NCBI RefSeq assembly: GCF_003966895.1
Contig: NZ_AP018449.1
Span: 751,424-815,423 of the forward strand
Length of the DNA: 64,000 nt
Reading direction: 5' to 3'
Source: Methylomusa anaerophila
GTDB lineage: Bacteria; Bacillota; Negativicutes; Sporomusales; Sporomusaceae
The translations under genes and the position numbers were made by a program. The notes under the pieces are model-generated. The model ran no database searches. It was not told where the DNA came from and was given only the letters and a program-made list of their open reading frames with translations. Shown here piece after piece: positions 8,594 to 16,968 of this stretch; position 1 is the stretch's first letter; each line of letters opens with the position of its first letter.

Positions 8594-9274
8594 ATGACCA
8601 ATCGTTGCATGAAGGATTTAGATATCTTTTCTGCTTTAGGTCACATCGAGCGTGAACAGGTGGGCGAGCTCGCCCTTAAGAGAATCTATCATAAAAATGA
8701 ACCGGTTTTCAGCGAAGGAGAGGAAGCAGACGCCATTTATCTCATTAAAACCGGCAGGGTGAGACTCTATAAAATCTCCGAAGAAGGCAAGGAGTTTACC
8801 CTTGACTATCTGAAAGCCGAAGACATTTTTGGCGAAGCCACTTTTTTCGAAAATGCTGTACACACGATGAATGCCGTTGCAATGGAAGACACGTTTATCT
8901 GCTGCTGCACCAAGGAATTGTTTGTCAAATTATTAAATCATCCCCAAACTGCGTTGAAAATTGTCCAGCATTTTGGTAAAAAAGTGAATGAATATACCGA
9001 GCATATGTCCCGCATTGCCTTTAAGGATGTAAGAGGCAGAGTACTGGATGTGCTCTATCGGCTGGCCGAAAGTTACGGGAAGCAAACCGGCAATGGACTT
9101 ACAATAGCTTTGGACCTCACGCACCAGGAAATCGGCAGTCTTGTCAATGCCTCACGTGTTATGGTAACAAATGTACTCAGCGAACTGCGCAAAGAAAACC
9201 TGGTTCATATCGATGGCCACCGCATCACCTTGCCAAATGAAGGTAGGACTAAGTACCAGAATCGGGTCATTTAG
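8594..9274 (+). CDS. Crp/Fnr family transcriptional regulator
   Basis: About 226 residues. An N-terminal cyclic-nucleotide-binding-like beta barrel (residues 10-125, EGEEADAIYLIKTGRVRLYK) is followed by a dimer helix. The C-terminal winged helix has DLTHQEIGSLVNASRVMVTNVL as recognition region. The barrel lacks the intact cAMP-binding Arg-Ala motif, and its CCC stretch near residue 100 is notable, so the effector is uncertain. The ATG at 8594 is chosen because GGAGG lies 11 bases before it; the reading frame stays open further upstream. A Crp-type palindrome lies 700 bp away, upstream of DUF1638. Confidence 0.9.
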   Translation: MTNRCMKDLDIFSALGHIEREQVGELALKRIYHKNEPVFSEGEEADAIYLIKTGRVRLYKISEEGKEFTLDYLKAEDIFGEATFFENAVHTMNAVAMEDTFICCCTKELFVKLLNHPQTALKIVQHFGKKVNEYTEHMSRIAFKDVRGRVLDVLYRLAESYGKQTGNGLTIALDLTHQEIGSLVNASRVMVTNVLSELRKENLVHIDGHRITLPNEGRTKYQNRVI

Positions 9275-9278
9275 AAAA

Positions 9279-9324
9279 ACATAAAACATGCCCCTGCCAA
9301 AAACGGCAGGGGCATGTTTTATGT
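9279..9324. terminator. Bidirectional terminator
   Basis: A perfect 20-bp stem (9279-9298 with 9305-9324) has a six-base loop. The stem carries A/T-rich ends, giving T runs on both strands. It lies between the convergent Crp/Fnr and DUF1638 genes and can end both. Confidence 0.9.
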
Positions 9325-9381
9325 TTTAAGCCCAAGCAGCAAAAATAACTCAAAAATAACTATGGAATAACTATGACGCAG

Positions 9382-9939
9382 CTACGCCGTCAACAATTTT
9401 CGCAGGTTTTCCAAGTCAATGGGAACAATCTCAATCGGGACTTCAGCAAAGTCAAAGAACTCCAGTATTTTCTCATCATCAAAGGGAACCAGCCCGGTAT
9501 CCAGCAGAACAATGCGATCATAACCCCCAAAGTTCTGGCGGGCATCCACCTTATCCCAATGAAGGCCCTCCTCAAATATCTGCCGCCAATTGTTGAGCCA
9601 GCCGGTTGTTAAATAGAATGTCCGCGCTTCTTTATCCATTTCAGCCATTTTTTCTCCCAGCAGCATTTCGATACAGTTTCGCGCCTCAATACACCGGCAT
9701 CCGTTACGGGCCGCCAGTTCTTCCATTTCCATATGGCAGCCTGTGCCAAATATCAATGTCAGGTTCTCCTTGTCGTCATAAGCCTGGATAGCATTTGTTA
9801 CCGCCGATAATAATTTTTTCAGATCCACATGGAGAGCGGGGTCCAAGTAACGAATTTCAACATTTTCATCCTTTAGAATATGCTCAATTTCATCTTTCAA
9901 TATGGCACAACACAACATTTTTTTGGGTTTATCCGGCAT
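9382..9939 (-). CDS. DUF1638 domain-containing protein
   Basis: Soluble protein of 185 residues matching the DUF1638 pattern: an N-terminal LCCAILKDEIEHIL strand, GTGCHMEMEELAARNGCRCIEARNCIEMLLG near the middle, and a TGW..NW segment. The conserved Cys and His residues suggest metal or corrinoid binding. Members are often found near corrinoid methyltransferase genes, but the function is unproven. GGAGGGGG precedes the ATG. Its promoter region holds a Crp/Fnr-type dyad at 10022-10039 placed like an activator site. Confidence 0.75.
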   Translation of the reverse strand: MPDKPKKMLCCAILKDEIEHILKDENVEIRYLDPALHVDLKKLLSAVTNAIQAYDDKENLTLIFGTGCHMEMEELAARNGCRCIEARNCIEMLLGEKMAEMDKEARTFYLTTGWLNNWRQIFEEGLHWDKVDARQNFGGYDRIVLLDTGLVPFDDEKILEFFDFAEVPIEIVPIDLENLRKLLTA

Positions 9940-9994
9940 AATGTCCCCCTCCTTGTCTCTTAAATGATAGGGTTATAACACTCCTTATGCTCTC

Positions 9995-10039
9995 ATAGTA
10001 ACAAATTAGGGCACCGCCGGTCTGTAAATTATTTTACAG
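9995..10039 (-). promoter_or_regulatory. Candidate Crp/Fnr-type activated promoter of DUF1638
   Basis: CTGTAAA (10022-10028) and TTTACAG (10033-10039) form a dyad of the CTGTAA-N6-TTACAG type. On the minus strand a -10-like TACTAT lies at 10000-9995. A transcript starting near 9989 would place the dyad centre (10030.5) at about -41.5, the class II activator position. No good -35 is present. The neighbouring Crp/Fnr protein is the obvious candidate; this is inference. Confidence 0.5.
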
Positions 10040-10101
10040 CAATAAATCTTTTCGGTTGAGCCGGCCTTCCTTTTAATGCCTGACCCCGATTCCACTGCCA
10101 G

Positions 10102-10959
10102 CTACCGGGCTGGTTTTCTCCCGCGAACAAAGGCGCTAACGATGGCTCCGTTCCATTTTTCAATCTCTTTAATTGTTGCTCCGGGAACCAAATTCTTCGC
10201 CGACGGATCGGTTAAATCATACGTCCTGGTAATTTCCAGTTCGATGTTTTCAAAACCAGCTTGAAATAGCTTTGCTTTATACTCGTTGTCTGTAAGAGCC
10301 CCAGCCATACAGCCGGCCCAGGCCAGCAGGTTCTGCTTTATTTCATCAGGTAAGGGCTTGGTAGTAACGATATCTGACACTGCTACCCGGCCGCCAGGTT
10401 TTAAAACCCGGTATATTTCGTGGAATACCTGGTCCTTATTAACAGACAGATTGATCACACAGTTGGAGATAACCACATCCACCGCCGCGGCCGGCAAAGG
10501 AATATCTTCAATATGACCTTTCAGAAATTCGGCGTTGATCAACCCGGCCTTGGCCTTATTAGCGTTGGCTGCTGCCAGCATCTCATCAGTCATATCCAGC
10601 CCATAGGCTTTGCCGGATGGCCCCACCCGCCTGGCGGAGAGAAGAACATCAAGCCCGGCGCCGCTCCCTAAGTCAAGCACTGTTTCGCCAGGATGCAACT
10701 CCGCCAGTGCTGTAGGGTTGCCGCAGCCCAGCGACGCATTTACCAGATCCTGGGGAAGTCCGGTTACCTCATCAGCAGCGTATAATCCGCCGGTGATCAT
10801 GTTAGCAGCCGAGTTATCAGAACCACAGCAGCTTGAATTACAACAGCAGCCTGTCTTGGCGGTTATGGCTTCAGCATATTTTTGGCGTACCAGTTCGCGC
10901 ACTTCATTATCATCCATCATCTGTTTCCCGCCCGCCAGGCAAGTATTCTTTTCATCCAT
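10102..10959 (-). CDS. arsM: Arsenite methyltransferase (ArsM)
   Basis: SAM-dependent enzyme of about 285 residues that methylates As(III). An N-terminal Cys cluster ([13 protein letters not shown], residues ~29-41) is followed by the conserved Cys of ASLGCGNP. Next come the SAM motif [16 protein letters not shown] and the other two arsenic-binding cysteines, in SNCVIN and WAGCMAGAL. The ATG at 10959 is preferred: GGAG is nine bases upstream but adjoins the alternative TTG at 10968. It is the last gene of the minus-strand arsenic island, 82 bases after the sigma factor gene. Confidence 0.93.
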   Translation of the reverse strand: MDEKNTCLAGGKQMMDDNEVRELVRQKYAEAITAKTGCCCNSSCCGSDNSAANMITGGLYAADEVTGLPQDLVNASLGCGNPTALAELHPGETVLDLGSGAGLDVLLSARRVGPSGKAYGLDMTDEMLAAANANKAKAGLINAEFLKGHIEDIPLPAAAVDVVISNCVINLSVNKDQVFHEIYRVLKPGGRVAVSDIVTTKPLPDEIKQNLLAWAGCMAGALTDNEYKAKLFQAGFENIELEITRTYDLTDPSAKNLVPGATIKEIEKWNGAIVSAFVRGRKPAR

Positions 10960-11041
10960 CTTAAACAACTCCTTATATGTTTATTAGTCTTTTCGACTTT
11001 ACACATATAAAGACGCGGTATGAAAAAAAAGGACGCAATTT

Positions 11042-11605
11042 TTACGCCTCTGGCTCAACAAAATTGCAGTCCTTACGCGTATAATCAATAATGTTTCCCA
11101 ACCGGTCAAATTTGAAATGGCAACAACCCAGCAGCATTTCTTTAAGCATGACCCTAGCCCTCTGTACCCTTGATTTTGCTCCCGATAGGGAAATTCCCAT
11201 CTGTTCACTTAATTCTCTTTGCGTTAGGTTGTGAAATTCTGTTAATATAATCGCTTGCTTATATTTTTCAGGCAAATTTTCCAGCATTACCTTTAAACAC
11301 GATCCGATCTCCTCCCGGACTGACAAATCGTCTTCCGGCTCATTCGCTAAATCCTCTGTAAGTTCTCTGAATTCAACCGGTCTGTTTTCCTTGCGGTAGT
11401 AGTCAACAATCGCATTGCGCGCTATCTGGTAAACCCAGGCATAGATTTTCTTATCATCCCTTAAACTGTCGATATTATTATATACTCTGGAAAACACCTC
11501 CTGCAAAATATCCTCAGTATCCTGCTCGTTGGCTATTCGCTTCCTTATGAAATTTTTAAGCGGTACACTGAATTCCTGCCAAAATTCATTCATATCGGCT
11601 TTCAC
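11042..11605 (-). CDS. sigZ: SigZ-like RNA polymerase sigma factor
   Basis: ECF-type sigma factor of 187 residues. Region 2 contains DTEDILQEVFSRVYNNIDSL and region 4 contains LTQRELSEQMGISLSGAKSR. Beyond region 4 is a Cys-rich tail (LLGCCHFKFDRLGNIIDYTRKDCNF) characteristic of SigZ-type factors. No anti-sigma gene is recognisable nearby, so the tail may itself sense metal or redox state. It starts at GTG one base after the preceding gene's stop (translational coupling); an ATG lies four codons further in. It sits between a small Cys-containing protein and arsM. Confidence 0.85.
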   Translation of the reverse strand: MKADMNEFWQEFSVPLKNFIRKRIANEQDTEDILQEVFSRVYNNIDSLRDDKKIYAWVYQIARNAIVDYYRKENRPVEFRELTEDLANEPEDDLSVREEIGSCLKVMLENLPEKYKQAIILTEFHNLTQRELSEQMGISLSGAKSRVQRARVMLKEMLLGCCHFKFDRLGNIIDYTRKDCNFVEPEA

Positions 11606-11606
11606 T

Positions 11607-11834
11607 TTACACCGGCCCCCGCATTCTTCGGGAAGCCAATTCCCATTCTTTAAGCATCAGATTTTGTGACGCTGACATTGGCTCACCAGCCTCGGACTGA
11701 GGTTCAATGAAATAATAGCAGTCTGGTTTGATCTCTTTAGACCCATCCGATACGTCAACCTGATATTTAAGACACCACCTTTTTCCATCGCTCTGTATTT
11801 CAGCGATACCGCATAGAGAACACATGTTAGCCAT
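11607..11834 (-). CDS. Small Cys-containing protein upstream of sigZ
   Basis: A 75-residue protein not assigned to a named family. Four cysteines in the first half (MCSLCG, WCLKY, DCYYF) resemble a small zinc-ribbon-like or metal-binding fold, followed by an acidic linker and a basic end (SRRMRGPV). AAGGAGGAG lies seven bases before the ATG, so translation is strongly supported. It is tightly coupled to sigZ, separated by one base, which suggests a regulatory partner. That role is inferred from position only. Confidence 0.7.
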   Translation of the reverse strand: MANMCSLCGIAEIQSDGKRWCLKYQVDVSDGSKEIKPDCYYFIEPQSEAGEPMSASQNLMLKEWELASRRMRGPV

Positions 11835-11853
11835 AGGATCTCCTCCTTAACTT

Positions 11854-12024
11854 TTATCCTTTTTGACCAGACAGCAGTCCCGATAAGCAGGTTATCTCTT
11901 TCTTTACTTTAGGTATGATGTGTTCAAGAACAAAGCTAAGCGCTTCCTGCGGATCTTCATCATAATAAATACTCTTTAGCAGCAGTTGCTCCGCTTCGTC
12001 AAATACAACGAATACTTTGGACAA
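11854..12024 (-). CDS. Small hypothetical protein (56 aa, TTG start)
   Basis: An open frame of 56 codons begins at TTG 12024 with AGGAGGGA six bases upstream and ends at TAA 11854. The product begins MSKVFVVFDEAEQLLLKS and is acidic in its middle (YYDEDPQEAL). It has a single Cys near the end. No family is recognised. It fills the gap between the NifS-like gene (stop at 12040) and the 75-residue protein (13-base scale spacing to its ribosome site), so the operon is continuous. Confidence 0.6.
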   Translation of the reverse strand: MSKVFVVFDEAEQLLLKSIYYDEDPQEALSFVLEHIIPKVKKEITCLSGLLSGQKG

Positions 12025-12039
12025 AACTCTTCCCTCCTC

Positions 12040-13185
12040 TCATTTGTGCAATATTTCTTCCAGAGCATTAGCCAATAAGTCCATATCTCCTCTGGAATTG
12101 AAATATCCTGTACTTATCCGCAGTGTACCCGTATCTTGCGTGGCCAGCACCTGATGCGCGCAAGGGGAGCAGTGAAGCCCGGCCCGTACCGCAATATCAT
12201 ATATTTCGTCCAATACATAGGCTATCTCGGCCGGGCTAACTGAATCGAAGTTCAACGAGATAATACCAACCATCTTTTGCGGGTCTTTCGGTCCGTGAAT
12301 TGCAACGCCGGGCAGTGCCGACAACCGCTTTAAGGCATAACCTGCAATGTCCGACTCTTTTTGCACAATCTGATGAACTCCTTGCTCAAGGATAAATTTG
12401 ATAGCCGAACGCAACCCGACAATACCAAGCATATTCATGGTTCCTGCTTCCAGTCTGTCGGGATAATAGCTTGGATGAACCGGCGACATCGAATCACGCC
12501 CCGTCCCGCCAACTATTAGTGGCCTAATTTCTATGCCAGGACTTATCAGCAAGCCGCCAATGCCCATGGGTCCGAGCAGACCCTTGTGGCCGGTGAAGGC
12601 GAGTATATCAATGTTATCCTTGGCAAAATGTATGGGGTAAGAACCGGCCGTTTGCGCGCAATCTACTAGTAACGGTATCCCCATGCGCCCGGTAATGCAG
12701 CCGATCTCTCTGATAGGCTGAACAGTTCCTATTACATTGGAAGCGTGAGTAAAAACAACTAACGATGTTTCCGGCCGGATAGCCGCCTCCACTTGCCCCG
12801 GATCGGTAAAACCTTCTTTACTGCATGGCACTGCCGTAATAGAAATGTTCAACTCTTTTCTCATCAACTGCAAGCATCGCCACACGGCATTATGTTCAAG
12901 GCTGCTGATGATAACATGATCGCCCTTTTTTACAATGCCGCGGATTGCGATATTTATCGCCTCAGTAACATTGGCAGTAAAAATCACATTATCCGGCGCG
13001 TTGAATCCCAACAGTTCACAGAGCAATTCCCTTGTCTCATCAACCAATGCCGTCGCCTGCTTGGCTTTAGTATACGAACCTCTGCCCGGATTAGAGCCGT
13101 TGTGCATCATATACTCACTGATCGCCGCTAACACCGCCGGCGGTTTAGGAAATGATGTAGCAGCATTGTCTAAATAGGTAGACAT
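12040..13185 (-). CDS. Cysteine desulfurase-like class V aminotransferase
   Basis: PLP enzyme of 381 residues in the NifS/SufS fold. The start YLDNAATSFPKPPAVLAAI and the Schiff-base lysine in FTGHKGLLGPMGIGGL are typical. The active-site loop HCSPCAHQVLAT carries the Cys. This subgroup is found beside metal and selenium genes and may release sulfur or selenium from Cys or Sec; the substrate is unproven. It heads a run of tightly spaced minus-strand genes leading to sigZ and arsM. GGGAG precedes the ATG. A TAGAAT-A-ATTCTA palindrome lies about 83 bp upstream. Confidence 0.88.
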   Translation of the reverse strand: MSTYLDNAATSFPKPPAVLAAISEYMMHNGSNPGRGSYTKAKQATALVDETRELLCELLGFNAPDNVIFTANVTEAINIAIRGIVKKGDHVIISSLEHNAVWRCLQLMRKELNISITAVPCSKEGFTDPGQVEAAIRPETSLVVFTHASNVIGTVQPIREIGCITGRMGIPLLVDCAQTAGSYPIHFAKDNIDILAFTGHKGLLGPMGIGGLLISPGIEIRPLIVGGTGRDSMSPVHPSYYPDRLEAGTMNMLGIVGLRSAIKFILEQGVHQIVQKESDIAGYALKRLSALPGVAIHGPKDPQKMVGIISLNFDSVSPAEIAYVLDEIYDIAVRAGLHCSPCAHQVLATQDTGTLRISTGYFNSRGDMDLLANALEEILHK

Positions 13186-13267
13186 ATGGCCATCTCCCTT
13201 AATCTATGCTCACCAAGACTAAAAATAAGGCAATTCATTCATTAAACATATCCCCCTATATAGAATA

Positions 13268-13280
13268 TAGAATAATTCTA
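13268..13280. promoter_or_regulatory. Candidate operator TAGAAT-A-ATTCTA
   Basis: A perfect 6-1-6 palindrome, with a partly overlapping TATAGAATATAG immediately left of it, lies in the 180-bp gap between the NifS-like gene and the C_GCAxxG_C_C gene. The binding protein is unknown. Confidence 0.4.
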
Positions 13281-13365
13281 CACAGGGGCTGAACATTATA
13301 TTTTCCATCCTGTTTTATTAAAAAATGTAAGTGTTTTATAGTTCACTCTAGTGGGTGGGCTTTAT

Positions 13366-13791
13366 TTATAGCATCTGTTCCATAATCTCCGTCGCAGACC
13401 ATACAAGCTTAGGACAAATAGTTTCGTTAAGCTTGTTTTCCTTCATGTAAGCTTTGCCTTCAAGCGTGCTTAAATCACAGCCCCTCAGATTCCAGCAAAT
13501 AGTAGAACCATTACAGCCTTGAAATTTATCTAAAAACTGCTTGGCCCGTTGTAAACTGTTGGCCTTGGCCTCGGGATCGGTCATGTCATGTTTCAAACCA
13601 AGGGCCATCAGCGCACCGGTAACCGCCCCGCAAGTCTCACCGGACATTCCCATACCGCCGCCAAAAGTACTGGCAATTTTTATTGCAGTTTCCCGGTCAA
13701 ATCCCTGCTTTGGTCCATATGTAACCAATGTCGCCTGGGAACAAGAAAACCCTTCTTTAAAACAAGTTACCGCAGCTTCAACATCGCTCAT
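13366..13791 (-). CDS. C_GCAxxG_C_C family protein
   Basis: About 141 residues with the family's Cys pattern: SCSQATLVTYG near the start, GGGMGMSGETCGAVTGALMALGL in the middle, and later CNGSTICWNLRGCDLS and TICPKLV. The motif resembles metal or Fe-S ligation sites, and members often accompany redox or metal genes. Function is unproven. The ATG at 13791 follows a GGGGAGAG site; the open frame extends 29 codons further without one. The gap up to the sigma factor gene (13792-14024) shows no gene. Confidence 0.85.
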   Translation of the reverse strand: MSDVEAAVTCFKEGFSCSQATLVTYGPKQGFDRETAIKIASTFGGGMGMSGETCGAVTGALMALGLKHDMTDPEAKANSLQRAKQFLDKFQGCNGSTICWNLRGCDLSTLEGKAYMKENKLNETICPKLVWSATEIMEQML

Positions 13792-14024
13792 TTCTCCACT
13801 CTCCCCACAACTTATTCGGTAATACTGCAAGGTGGTGGTCAGTCGTTTGTTATTTAGGCAACAGTCCACATTTTCCAAACTCTTTACTAAAATCTTCCGT
13901 TGCCAAAAGCGGCTGTCAGCCTCCCCAGTCTAATATCACCTCCTATTCCTATAGACGGAAATAAGGAAAAAAAGGTTACACCAAAAAGTTATATTTTGAA
14001 CTTAACAATCACTAACCGGTTTAA

Positions 14025-14648
14025 TCAGTGCCGCGTAGCGGAAAAAGGTTTTATTTTTCGTGCAGCAGGCCCCTTGGGTTCGCAGGCCAGTTCATTGCAC
14101 TCGGTACGGTAAAAATTACAGTTTGCTAATAACAGCTCCTTTAATCTTTTCTTTGCCCGATGCAATCGCATTTTTACTGTATTAACGCTTAACCCCAGTA
14201 ACGCCGCAATCTCGCTAACCTTGAATCTTTCCATTTCGCTAAGAACGAAAACAATCCTGTAGTTTTCAGGAAGAACCGCAACATATCCTTGGATACATTC
14301 GTTCATTTCCTTACGAATGACCTGCTCTTCAATTGACAACGGCTTGTTGGCGAAACACATATTTTTTTCATTCAGTTCTCCATCCGTTGGGTAGTATTTC
14401 GTGATAGCGTCCTGCTTATATGAACGGCTTCTCATTCTATCAATAGCCGTATTTGTGGCAATTTGATAAATCCATGTGGATAATTGAGACTTGTTTCCAA
14501 ATTTATCCAAGGCTTTTCCAACCTTGATAAAAACCTCCTGGGTTACATCTTCCACTTCATTAATGCCAATTAACCGCTCAAGATAGCGATAAATCCTAGG
14601 CTGAAAAATTGCATATACTTGCTCAAAATTCAGTTCGCTTCTTATCAT
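14025..14648 (-). CDS. ECF-type sigma factor with Cys-rich tail
   Basis: Sigma-70 family factor of 207 residues. Region 2 is seen in EVEDVTQEVFIKVGKALDKF with STWIYQIATNTAIDRMRSRS. Region 4 is FKVSEIAALLGLSVNTVKMRLHRAKKRLKELL. The C-terminal extension contains three cysteines (ANCNFYRTECNELACEPKG) and ends in a basic stretch. The extension resembles that of the SigZ-like factor 3 kb away in composition and placement. No anti-sigma gene is adjacent. It lies between the ars genes and the C_GCAxxG_C_C gene on the same strand. Confidence 0.85.
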   Translation of the reverse strand: MIRSELNFEQVYAIFQPRIYRYLERLIGINEVEDVTQEVFIKVGKALDKFGNKSQLSTWIYQIATNTAIDRMRSRSYKQDAITKYYPTDGELNEKNMCFANKPLSIEEQVIRKEMNECIQGYVAVLPENYRIVFVLSEMERFKVSEIAALLGLSVNTVKMRLHRAKKRLKELLLANCNFYRTECNELACEPKGPAARKIKPFSATRH

Positions 14649-14675
14649 TGGGTGTCCCCCTTAATAAAAGATGCT

Positions 14676-14708
14676 GGTAAGGCTTACTTGTTAAATAAGC
14701 CCCTTACC
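14676..14708 (-). terminator. Imperfect hairpin after the ars operon
   Basis: GGTAAGGCTTA (14676-14686) pairs with TAAGCCCCTTACC (14696-14708) leaving a two-base bulge. On the minus strand it is followed by a short T-rich stretch. It lies between the last ars gene and the sigma factor gene and could partly separate the two transcripts. Confidence 0.4.
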
Positions 14709-14748
14709 GGTTCGGTATGGGGCTGCATTTGTGTTCCGTATATCGATC

Positions 14749-15042
14749 CTATTTTTTGCAGTCGCAGCTTACGTTTCCGGCCAAAATTTCCTGCCAGTCG
14801 CCAATCACATCATGGGTCCAGCAGTCGTCAGCCCCGGCGGCTTCCCGCATAACCAGCGCAAAGATATAGGACAGTTCTTTTACAGTTGCCCCCGCCTCCA
14901 GGGCTCCCTTAAAGTGTTTGAGTACGCACGGTTTGGACTGGGCTTTAATGGAAAGCGCAAAACAGATGAACTGATATGTCTTTTCATCAAAGGTATTCCC
15001 CGGCTCTGACACTCCGCCAGCTTCGCAAGATCTTCTTGGCAC
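14749..15042 (-). CDS. Carboxymuconolactone decarboxylase-like (AhpD fold) protein
   Basis: Short ORF of up to 97 residues. The segment DEKTYQFICFALSIKAQSKPCVLKHFKGALEAGATVKEL matches the carboxymuconolactone decarboxylase/AhpD fold, though the CxxC of AhpD is reduced to a single Cys. The C-terminus is Cys-rich (VSCDCKK). GTG at 15042 is the longest start; a second GTG is at 15012. The ORF overlaps the end of the arsR ORF by 163 bases in another frame. Either arsR is extended by a frameshift or the two are translated from an overlap. Confidence 0.6.
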   Translation of the reverse strand: MPRRSCEAGGVSEPGNTFDEKTYQFICFALSIKAQSKPCVLKHFKGALEAGATVKELSYIFALVMREAAGADDCWTHDVIGDWQEILAGNVSCDCKK

Positions 15043-15320
15043 TGGGGAATTTTGGTCATTTCCTGATTCAAGATGGTTTGAATAAAGGGATATTCTGCCA
15101 GCAAGGCCGGGTTAATTTTATAGGAAATCCACTGTGCCTTTTTCGACGAAACTACGAAGTCCGAGTCACTAAGTTTTGCCAAATGCTTGGAGATATTTGA
15201 CTGGGTAGCGCCTAAAGCATACGTTATTTCACAAACGCAAAGCTCAGAATTTCTCAATAAGTTAACAATACGGATTCTGGTTTCGTCACCTAAGACTTTA
15301 AAGATTTTTACTAGTTTCAT
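14880..15320 (-). CDS. arsR: ArsR family transcriptional regulator
   Basis: Winged-helix metalloregulator. The core runs from MKLVKIFKVLGDETRIRIVNLL to ECQSRG, about 100 residues, with the As(III)-binding CVC in ELCVCEITYALGATQSNISKHL. The last 45 residues encoded (SVLRFPLKPSPNRAYSNTLR and onwards) are unlike any ArsR tail and are read from the sequence of the next gene in another frame, so the natural protein may end near residue 105. The ATG at 15320 begins the conserved core, 16 bases after the arsC stop. Confidence 0.82.
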   Translation of the reverse strand: MKLVKIFKVLGDETRIRIVNLLRNSELCVCEITYALGATQSNISKHLAKLSDSDFVVSSKKAQWISYKINPALLAEYPFIQTILNQEMTKIPQCQEDLAKLAECQSRGIPLMKRHISSSVLRFPLKPSPNRAYSNTLREPWRRGQL

Positions 15321-15336
15321 TGTAATATTAATCGCC

Positions 15337-15756
15337 TCAGTTCCGCTTTTTGCCAAATTCGTCAAGAATCCATTTTTTAATCTCATCACGAATGCTTCTT
15401 ACGCCGCTCAGAATTTCCTCGTCCGTCCCACGGATGGCCGACGGGTCAGGAAAACTGTAATGGATAATTTTCTTGCCGCCGGGAAAATATGGGCACTCCT
15501 CTTTGGCATTATCGCATACGGTAACCACATAGTCGAAGTCTTGACCGATAAATTCATTGAGATGCTTGGATCGATGAGAAGAAAGATCGATATCAATTTC
15601 GGCCATTGCCCGTACGACATAAGGATTTACCTGTCCTGGCCGGGTTCCGGCGCTGAAAGCTTCATAGTCATCCCCCAGTATGCCGCGCAGAAGTCCTTCA
15701 GCCATCTGCGAGCGAGCTGAGTTATGAGTGCAAAGAAAGAGAACGCGTTTTTTCAT
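15337..15756 (-). CDS. arsC: Arsenate reductase, thioredoxin-coupled (ArsC)
   Basis: Low-molecular-weight phosphatase-fold enzyme of 139 residues that reduces arsenate to arsenite. The P-loop Cys9 lies in LCTHNSARSQMAEG, and the redox pair is Cys81 and Cys88 in VCDNAKEECPYFPGG. This triple-Cys layout is that of the thioredoxin-dependent class. GGAGG precedes the ATG at 15756. It is the second gene after the regulator and Acr3 exporter, which removes the arsenite it forms. Confidence 0.95.
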   Translation of the reverse strand: MKKRVLFLCTHNSARSQMAEGLLRGILGDDYEAFSAGTRPGQVNPYVVRAMAEIDIDLSSHRSKHLNEFIGQDFDYVVTVCDNAKEECPYFPGGKKIIHYSFPDPSAIRGTDEEILSGVRSIRDEIKKWILDEFGKKRN

Positions 15757-15802
15757 GATTCCTCCCGAATTCATATTGGTAAGATTCATCCTTCTATCAC
15801 TC

Positions 15803-16876
15803 CTATTTTTCCTGCCTGGTGACCGCCTCACCAGCTTTGTTGAAATATTTTTTCGAAAAGGACAGCGCCACATTAACCAGCGCCACCATAACCGGCACTT
15901 CGATGAGCGGCCCGATTACGGCCGCAAAAGCCTGCCCGGAGTGGATGCCGAAAATGGCCACCGCCACGGCGATTGCCAGCTCAAAGTTATTGCTGGCGGC
16001 CGTAAAGGCCAGGGTCGTGGATTGTCCATAATTAACGCCGAAACGCCAGCTGAGGAAAAACGACAGCAGGAACATTACAACGAAGTAGATTAGTAGCGGG
16101 ATGGCGATACGTACTACGTCCATTGGCAGGGTAACAATGTAGTTGCCTTTTAAAGAGAACATGACGATGATGGTAAACAGTAAAGCAATTAAGGTCAGGG
16201 GACTAATCCTGGGTAAAAACTTATTTTCATACCAGTCCCTGCCTTTCGCCGGCAGCAGGAATGTTCTTGTTAAATAACCGGCCACAAACGGTATGCCAAG
16301 ATATATGGCCACACTCAATGCCACATCCGCCATCGACACATGGACTTCCATGCCCTTAAAACCGATCCACTCCGGAATGACTGTTATAAATAAGTACGCA
16401 TAAATTGAATAGAAGACTAGCTGAAAGATGGAATTCAACGCCACTAATACGGCGGCATATTCGGTATCGCCTTTAGCCAGGGTATTCCATACAATAACCA
16501 TGGCGATACAGCGGGCGAGGCCAATCAGGATAAGACCGGCCAGATATTCGGGTTTATCAGGCAGTAGCAGTATGGCCAGCGCGAACATGAGGACCGGACC
16601 AATAATCCAGTTTTGTACCAGTGACAACGCCAAAACTTTGGTGTTTTGAAAAACCTTGCACAGTTCTTCATACTTAACCTTGGCCAGCGGCGGGTACATC
16701 ATGACGATCAAGCCAATAGCTATCGGAATTGAAGTTGTACCAACAGACATTTTGTCCAGCCAGCCGGCAATTCCCGGAAAAGCGTATCCCCCACTGACTC
16801 CAACTGCCATCGCCAGAAAAATCCACAGTGTTAAAAACCTGTCCAGAAACGATAATTTGGGTTCTGCTTGCGTCAT
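15803..16876 (-). CDS. acr3: ACR3 family arsenite efflux transporter
   Basis: Membrane exporter of 357 residues with ten predicted helices. Typical ACR3 segments are [39 protein letters not shown] (with the essential Cys) and the late [18 protein letters not shown]. It exports As(III), the ArsC product. It lies between the first arsR and arsC with 46 bases to arsC. Confidence 0.95.
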   Translation of the reverse strand: MTQAEPKLSFLDRFLTLWIFLAMAVGVSGGYAFPGIAGWLDKMSVGTTSIPIAIGLIVMMYPPLAKVKYEELCKVFQNTKVLALSLVQNWIIGPVLMFALAILLLPDKPEYLAGLILIGLARCIAMVIVWNTLAKGDTEYAAVLVALNSIFQLVFYSIYAYLFITVIPEWIGFKGMEVHVSMADVALSVAIYLGIPFVAGYLTRTFLLPAKGRDWYENKFLPRISPLTLIALLFTIIVMFSLKGNYIVTLPMDVVRIAIPLLIYFVVMFLLSFFLSWRFGVNYGQSTTLAFTAASNNFELAIAVAVAIFGIHSGQAFAAVIGPLIEVPVMVALVNVALSFSKKYFNKAGEAVTRQEK

Positions 16877-16968
16877 TGCCTACACCTTTTCCTTCCTTGT
16901 TTATTATTTATTAATCCTTTTTATTAAATGCTTATAATTGAATTTATTCATATATAGCTAAAAATATT

